Of a stretch of 64,000 nucleotides of DNA, positions 58,799 through 64,000 are shown piece after piece (the stretch's first letter is position 1; every line of letters begins with the position of its first letter). The translations under genes and the position numbers were made by a program. The stretch comes from Melastoma dodecandrum (taxonomy: Eukaryota > Streptophyta > Magnoliopsida > Myrtales > Melastomataceae). The stretch spans positions 1 to 64,000 of the forward strand of contig JARUPY010000266.1 in NCBI GenBank assembly GCA_029817715.1, in the 5' to 3' direction. The notes under the pieces are model-generated. The model had not been told where the DNA came from. It searched no databases and saw only the letters and a list, made by a program, of their open reading frames with translations.

Positions 58799-59703
58799 TT
58801 GGTCGTAGAGGATGCAGAGTTTATGAAGGTGATGGCTGGGGTTTATTTACTTCATAATAATGAGATGGGATTAATGATCATTCCTAAACTAAGACAGTGT
58901 GAGACATCAGATGATAAACCAGAGTTACTAAGTCAAATACAACAGTTGTTGTCCAAATTTCATAGGGTGTTGGAGGAACTTACTAAGTTACCTCCGCGTA
59001 GGGCTCAGAATCATGCTATCCCATTGTAGGAAGGGGTTCAGGGATTGAACTTGTGGCCTTATAGATTTTCCATCTCCCACAAAGACATAATTAGTTAGTT
59101 TAGGAGATGCTACAAACAGGGGTTATACGGCCGAGTACTTGTCCTTTTTCTTCTTCGTTAGTCTTAGTCAAGAAGAAGGATAGTTCATCGAGGTTATGCA
59201 TTGATTACCTGGAGCTTCACAATAAGACTATCAAAGATAAGTTCCCAGTCCCTATCATTGAAGAGTTGCTGGACGAACTAAACGGGGCTAGCTGGTTTTC
59301 TATGTTGGACTTGAGATCAGGCTACCACTAAGGAAGGGTGAAGGAATCTGACATACCTAAGACAACCTTTAAATCGCATGAAGGACATTATGAATTCTTT
59401 GTAATACCTTTTGGGTTGACTAATGCCCCTTCTACCTTCCAGAGTTTGATGAACACCGTGTTTAGACCTTATTTAAGGAGGTTTGTGTTAGTTTTCTTTG
59501 ATGACATTCTAATTTACAGTTTTACCTGGCTGTTCATGTTGGCCATCTATCTGAGGTACTTTGCCAAGTTGAGTAAATGTTGTTTTGCACGTAGAAGGGT
59601 AGAGTATCTTGGGCATTTCATTGCAAGGAGGGGGTTTATACTGATCTTAAGATGTTATCTGTCATTTAGGAATGGCCGATTCCAACTAATGTTAAACAAT
59701 TGA
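58799..59703 (+). pseudogene. reverse transcriptase of chromovirus E
   Basis: LPPRRAQNHAIPL (about 58985-59025), [20 protein letters not shown] then [47 protein letters not shown] then TNAPSTFQSLMN, and FFDDILIYS (59494-59520; catalytic Asp pair intact) with a later CCFARRRVEYLGHFI. This is the chromovirus pattern (T-H-x-GHYEF-x-V-M-PFGLTNAP-x-TFQ). Stops at 59029, 59100 and 59331 break the frame. Confidence 0.9.
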
Positions 59704-60360
59704 GGGGTTTTTGGTTTGACTAGTTATTATAAATGGTTTGTTCGTAGGTATGGGACAATCAGCAAACCATGGACATAGTTACTAAAAAAGGATGCTTTCC
59801 AGTGGACTTCTCAGGTAGGTCCTTTTTAGAAACTTAAGAAAGCTATGGTTTCCATTCCTATGTTAGCATTACCGAATTTTTTCAAGGAATTCACTGTGGA
59901 AACATATGAAAGTTCGATGGTTATAGGGGTTGTTCTAATGCAAGGGGGCCATCCAATATCTTTCATTAGTAAGGCCATAGCACCAACACACATGAACCTG
60001 TTGGTCTATGAGAAGAGTTGTTCCCTATTGTGTATGCCGTTGAAAAATGGAGACACTTCTTGATAGGAAGATTATTTATGATTAAAATTGATCACCAAAG
60101 CCGGAAGTACCTACTTGAGTAGCGACTACACATGGATATGTAGTTGAAATGGCTCACTAAACTAGTTGGGTATGATAATGAGATAAGCTATAAAAAGGGA
60201 AAAGAGAACGTGATGGCAGATGCACTTTCTAGAATTCCCAGAGCTGAATTGACGTCCATTATGTTAAATATGCAGCAAGGGAGCTTACTAGACGAAATTA
60301 AAGAGAGTTGGCGACAAGACAAGGCCCTACAAGCAATTATCCAACAAATTGCAACATGAC
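59704..60360 (+). pseudogene. RNase H of chromovirus E
   Basis: VSIPMLALPNFFKEFTVETY, then MVIGVVLMQGGHPISFISKA and YEKSCSLL (59845-60060), and KWLTKLVGYDNEISYKKGKE then NVMADALSRIP (60144-60230). These are chromovirus RNase H blocks. The catalytic D in V-E-T-D-A-S reads Y (V-E-T-Y-E-S), so it would be inactive. Confidence 0.8.
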
Positions 60361-61490
60361 AACCTTCTAAATATGAGTTCACTCAAGGTCTGTTATAGAA
60401 GAAAGGGAAGTTGGTAGTGGGGGCAAGCGTGGAGTTGAGGAGTACTATAATGAGGATTTTCCATGCCTCGTTAGTCGGAGGACTTTCAGGGGTACATGTG
60501 CCAACTAATAGGATTTCAAGTTTCTTTTTTTGGAAAGCTATGTAAAGGGATGTCAGGACATTTGTTAGGCTCTGTGAGGTGTGCCAGAAATGTAAATACG
60601 ATCGAGCGACATCCCAAGTCTGCTACAACCTTTGTCGATTCCTCCAGCTCTTTGGTCAGACAAAAGTATGGTTTTTATATTTGGACTACCAAAATCTTAA
60701 GGAAATGAGGCCATTATGGTGGTCGTCAACCGTTTGACCATGTATGCTCATTTTATGGCCATCAAACATCCCTTCACCGCCATGATAGTAGCCGAGTTAT
60801 TTATGAGCCACATCTTCAAGTTACATGGTCTACCAAACACCATCATAAGTGATGGAGATGTTATTTTTTTAAGTGAATTTTGGCAAAATCTTTTCAAATT
60901 GTGGGGAGTCGAACTCAGTATGCCTAGGGCATATCATCTGGTCAAACAGAGGTAGTAAACGTGCTTGGAGACCTATCTATTGTGTGTGTGTGTTGTTTGC
61001 CTCACGTTTTGGAGTAACTGGTTATCTTTGGTTGAATGGTGGTGTAATACCACTAATCATTCTAACATTATGATGTTTCCTTTTGAGTACTTTACGGGTA
61101 TAGATCCCTTATCCATCTACCCTACATATCTACCCTACATAACTAGGATTGCATCTAATAAAGCAGTCGATAAGCTATTATCAAACTACTACGATTTCAT
61201 ATCCACAAAGCTCAAAATAGAATGTCTCAGTTAGCTAATAAGAAGAGAACATACAGGGAGTTCCAAATTGGAGATATGGTCTATCTTTAACTACAACCGT
61301 ACAAACAAAGTTCCGTAGAGTCTAAAAGCGACAATAAGATATCTCTATTATACTATGGCCCCCATATACTGCTTGACATAATTGGCAAGGTGGCGTACAT
61401 GTTAGACTAAAGAAGTCAATGGGGTCAAACAGCAGCTCATTGGACTTGTTGGGGTTTGTGCGGGATTAGATTCTAGAGTACGTCCTGCAA
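60361..61490 (+). pseudogene. integrase of chromovirus E
   Basis: Zinc region near 60480-60620 (GG-L-S-G-x-H-V-P-T-x-x-R, then C-x-V-C-Q-K-C-K-Y). The core frame 60716-60955 has VVVNRLTMYAHFMAIKHPFT, FKLHGLPNTIISDGDVIFLS (second Asp) and FWQNLFKLWGVELSM. Next frames give CLETYLLC, W-S-N-W-L-S-L-V-E-W-W-C-NTTNHS and FEYFTGIDPL. The C-terminal stretch is more decayed (61200-61480). Confidence 0.85.
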
Positions 61491-61650
61491 AGGAAGCTGG
61501 TAAGGAGGGGTAATCGAGTTGCGACTCAAGTATTGGTCAAATGGCAGTATAAATCGGAGGAAGAGGCTACCTGGGAGTTTCTATATGACATTCAGCAACA
61601 ATTCCCATGCGCCACCCTTGAGGACAAGGGTGATTTTGAGGGGGGTATTG
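61491..61650 (+). pseudogene. chromodomain of chromovirus E integrase
   Basis: Reads VRRGNRVATQVLVKWQYKSE then EEATWEFLYDIQQQFPCATL and EDKG. This fits the integrase-linked chromodomain end (V-L-V-x-W-x-x-x-x-x-E-E-A-TWE-x-x-x-x-x-x-x-x-F-P-x-x-x-LEDK). In this lineage the chromodomain is thought to steer insertion toward particular chromatin marks. The stop overlaps the first bases of the 3' LTR. Confidence 0.75.
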
Positions 61651-61957
61651 ATGTGTGAAAACAATCGTGGAGAGAATGCAAAAGGAGTTAGGTCAGGAGG
61701 TGGAGCTTCCAAAAATGGGATAGGCTAGAGTTGGAAAGCCATCTCGAATCGATGGGCTCGACACAATCGTAGGGCGGGCTTACTTTAGGGCCGGAATAAT
61801 TAGCGGCCCAAAAAGAACACCAAGTTGTTGCTCCCATTAATAAGAAATCATCAATATGTGGACGAAGTTGAAAAGGAAAAAGAATTAACAAGGACAAAAG
61901 AAGGAAAGAAGAAAATCAATAAAAGAAGGGCTAACATCTAGGAGAGGGAGCGAGGAA
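61649..61957. repeat. 3' LTR of chromovirus E, recognised part
   Basis: Starts TGATGTGTGAAAAC right after purine-rich GAGGGGGGTAT, the probable polypurine tract. Matches the 5' LTR to 61957; the far end was not recognised. Confidence 0.75.
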
Positions 61958-62815
61958 AAAAAAAGCTATCTTACCGGCTTGTGGTGGTTTTCAGGGTTTC
62001 TTCCATCGAAGTTTCTGCTAATCGGTTGTATGCGGTTTTTTTTCGTGAATCAAGAAAGGGGAAGAGAAGGCAACGGACGCACTTACGGATGCCATCGACG
62101 ATGCCTTCGGAAGGAAGCAGGAACGTAGGAGCACGTGATGCTTGAAGATAAAAAAGACTATATGACCGTCTATAGAAAGGTGTCGAGGTATGTGTACAAT
62201 GCCCAATAACAACTATTATACTAGGCTAGACCTATGTATGTATGGTAATAAAATATTAGACATATATTATACATCCTTATTGTCAGTCTTCATGGAATAT
62301 CTCCTTTCCATTTGAGCAATCTTGACAACAATTTCCATTCATGTCTTGAAACCGTCCAGAATCTTCCCATAACAGCTACCGATCGACCGGATCGCCCACT
62401 GGCCTTCGCCGTAGAGTGTCCCCGCATGTCCAGTTGACTGTCGCTTGATCACCTCGTTGACCCTCGTCGCCTAGTAGCCCCGTCACTTGCTAACTGCTTC
62501 GCCCACAGGGCTTCGCCTGATGTGTTTCCGTAGCCACCTCCTTACTGGGCTTCTCGTACTCCGGGCCTATATTCTGACCCGTTGATCCACAGATGGAGTG
62601 ATCTTTCTCACTTTGAAAAAGATCAAGTAATCATTCTCTTACAACCTGGTAACGTGTGCAGACGAACATTAATCCCTAACCATTGATATCCTCAAAACGT
62701 ATCGGTTGAGATCTCTGAAACTTATCGATTGAGATTTCCGGGACGTCTGTTGAAATCCCCAAAATTTTTGCGATAGTATCCCATGTCAGAGCTTTCATGT
62801 CCCTCGTAACCCTAC
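61958..62815. other. rest of LTR E and intergenic DNA
   Basis: Includes the unrecognised end of LTR E. A GC-rich stretch follows at about 62360-62590. No gene supported. Confidence 0.35.
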
Positions 62816-62823
62816 TATAAATA
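62816..62823 (+). promoter_or_regulatory. candidate TATA box of the right-edge PMD gene
   Basis: TATAAATA lies 31 bases before the ATG at 62847. The short distance leaves almost no leader, so the true start codon may be further downstream. Confidence 0.4.
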
Positions 62824-62846
62824 ACGATACCAACATCAACTTCTCA

Positions 62847-64000
62847 ATGGAAATTTTTGCCCTTGAAAACAACAAGGTTATCAGTTCTCCATTTTTCTGT
62901 CTCATACCCAGGACCTATGTTCATCACCTTAGCTTGCTTGAGAGCCTATTTCCACCACCTTATGCAAGTGGTTTCTCTCCTTCCAAAGTGTCCACTCTGC
63001 CTCACAGTGAGCTCATCTTGAAGGGAAGAGGGCCTAAGCCAAAGCCTCAGTGGGCAGCCTTTAGTCGTGAGTCGCGTCCTGATTGGAGTAACATTTGGTG
63101 CTTCCTAGTGACACCAAGCCTCGTCCTCAATTTTCCAACCTCGCGGCCATCAGGAGGTCTGACTCGGAATCAGATTCGGGGACTAAGGTCTTGCCGCTCA
63201 AGTGATTCCCACCGCAGCAGCGCCTTCACCTTGCGATGAAGCCTCAGTTGCAGCCAAGGATCTTCTCCGTTTAAGGGAAGATTCAAGTCCTATATGTAAC
63301 CGAAGCGGATCTTCTCCGCCTCGAGGGATCTTCAATAGAGATCATTTTCCTAAGAAGAGGAAACGTCATCTACTGAGTCATTTATGCTTTTATTTGTACA
63401 TTTATCTTCAGCCAATTCCATGTAATGAACCAATGATTTTAATGAGAATAAATGTGCATTTTCATCCTCTTCGCCTGTCTACCTTTGACTTTTGAATCGT
63501 CATCAGCTTTTAGGTGTCGGTTCCAATATTATAAAGCCTAACAGGAGTTGAGGTTTCCCGCTCAAGTGGATGATCAAGAAGCGTGATGCATGGGATACAA
63601 TTGGGATCAAGATCCTAATCAACATGTCTCGCTCCTCGATTGAGCCCAACTTGCTAGTGTGTTTCGGGTTTCTGTTTTTCTGGAACCCCGTTGTCAACTG
63701 CTTCTATCTCCCCAAAGGACCGATGTCGGTCACCCTTGAGGATTTATGTTTCTTGGCTGGTTGTCATATTTCTAGAATCCCCCTTCGATTCGACCACGAG
63801 CGCTCCGACTTAAGTTTAATCCTTCAGAACACATTGGCACGGTGATCAAGCGTCACCTGTCTCTACCTGATGCAGAGCAGGGACCTCAAGTGGAGTTTGA
63901 GTTCTACTTGGCGTTATTGTCCAAGTACATCTTCTACAAATGGGGAAAGCGTCCCAGTCTCTTCATGGTTGGAGTGGCTACCAGCCTTGTCGACGCTGCC
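62847..64000 (+). pseudogene. plant mobile domain (PMD) gene or fragment, runs off the window
   Basis: The first frame (62847-63239) has no recognised domain. The frame 63570-63845 contains FLFFWNPVVNCFYLPKGPMS then VTLEDLCFLAGCHIS, the PMD signature (L-x-x-F-W-D/N-P-x-x-x-x-F-x-L-P-x-G-P-M-S-V-T-L-x-D-V-x-x-L-T-G). After a frame change come VIKRHLSLPDAEQGPQVEFE and FYLALLSKYIFYKWG up to the edge, like the next PMD helices. Orientation is opposite to the PMD gene at 8960-12201. It may be a host PMD gene or the antisense frame of a Tat element lying to the right. Truncated by the window and containing at least one frameshift. Confidence 0.6.

Larger units (their letters stand above)
58362..61957 (+). 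mobile_element. Ty3/gypsy chromovirus E, internally deleted
   Basis: Two LTR segments (TGATGYGTGRRAACAATCG...) flank a pol region ending with a chromodomain. The 5' LTR passes within about 25 bp into the pre-RT part of pol, so primer site, gag and most of protease are deleted. The right limit given is only where similarity to the 5' LTR ends; the true 3' LTR end lies further right. No target duplication was found. Confidence 0.75.

Overview
The window is nuclear DNA from a flowering plant. This follows from plant-lineage LTR retrotransposons (Tat/Ogre-like, Athila-like and chromovirus Ty3/gypsy; Sire-like Ty1/copia), a spliced plant P450 gene, and plant mobile domain (PMD) and DUF4283 coding remnants. 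It reads as accumulated, mostly decayed retroelements around one gene that still looks functional. I could not narrow the species, and nothing bacterial, organellar or viral was seen.

Layout. 1-12966: Tat/Ogre-like gypsy element 'A' (+), entering the window inside gag and followed by protease, RT, RNase H, archaeal-type RNase H and integrase, all frameshifted. A 1.16 kb solo LTR (5163-6321, duplicated site ACATG) splits its archaeal-type RNase H. Behind its integrase, on the opposite strand, lies a decayed spliced PMD-protein gene (8960-12201). 12967-24958: an old 12 kb Sire-like copia element (+) with both LTRs, primer site, gag, integrase, RT, RNase H and an env-like reading frame. 25242-27077 (-): a two-exon CYP93-family P450, most like flavone synthase II, with open exons, canonical splice sites and all hallmark motifs.

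29060-29777 (-): a copia fragment whose RT core is deleted. 29870-30290: degenerate tandem repeats. 31660-32040: a cluster of short repeats resembling transposon subterminal repeats. About 32323-37785: Athila-like gypsy element 'C' (+), truncated in integrase. 37786-38280: a LINE 3' piece with a zf-RVT finger.

41126-55813: element 'D', the best preserved gypsy element (Tat type, +), with both LTRs and a perfect GGGAT duplication. It carries a DUF7745-like N-terminal block, gag, protease, a G-patch-like motif, RT with intact YVDD, archaeal-type RNase H, integrase and a repeat-bearing 3' untranslated region. It sits inside a minus-strand DUF4283/zinc-knuckle (LINE ORF1-type) remnant that reads in frame across the empty site. 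57969-58136 (-) is a relic terminal exon. 58362 to about 62000 is chromovirus 'E' (+) with a chromodomain and a 5' end deleted from LTR into pol. From 62847 to the right edge runs a second PMD gene or fragment (+).

The P450 is probably the only host protein still made here. The repeats record nested insertion: the solo LTR in A, and D in the LINE ORF1 remnant. The recurrent biological theme is Tat-type elements with accessory domains (antisense PMD, DUF7745-like, G-patch-like).
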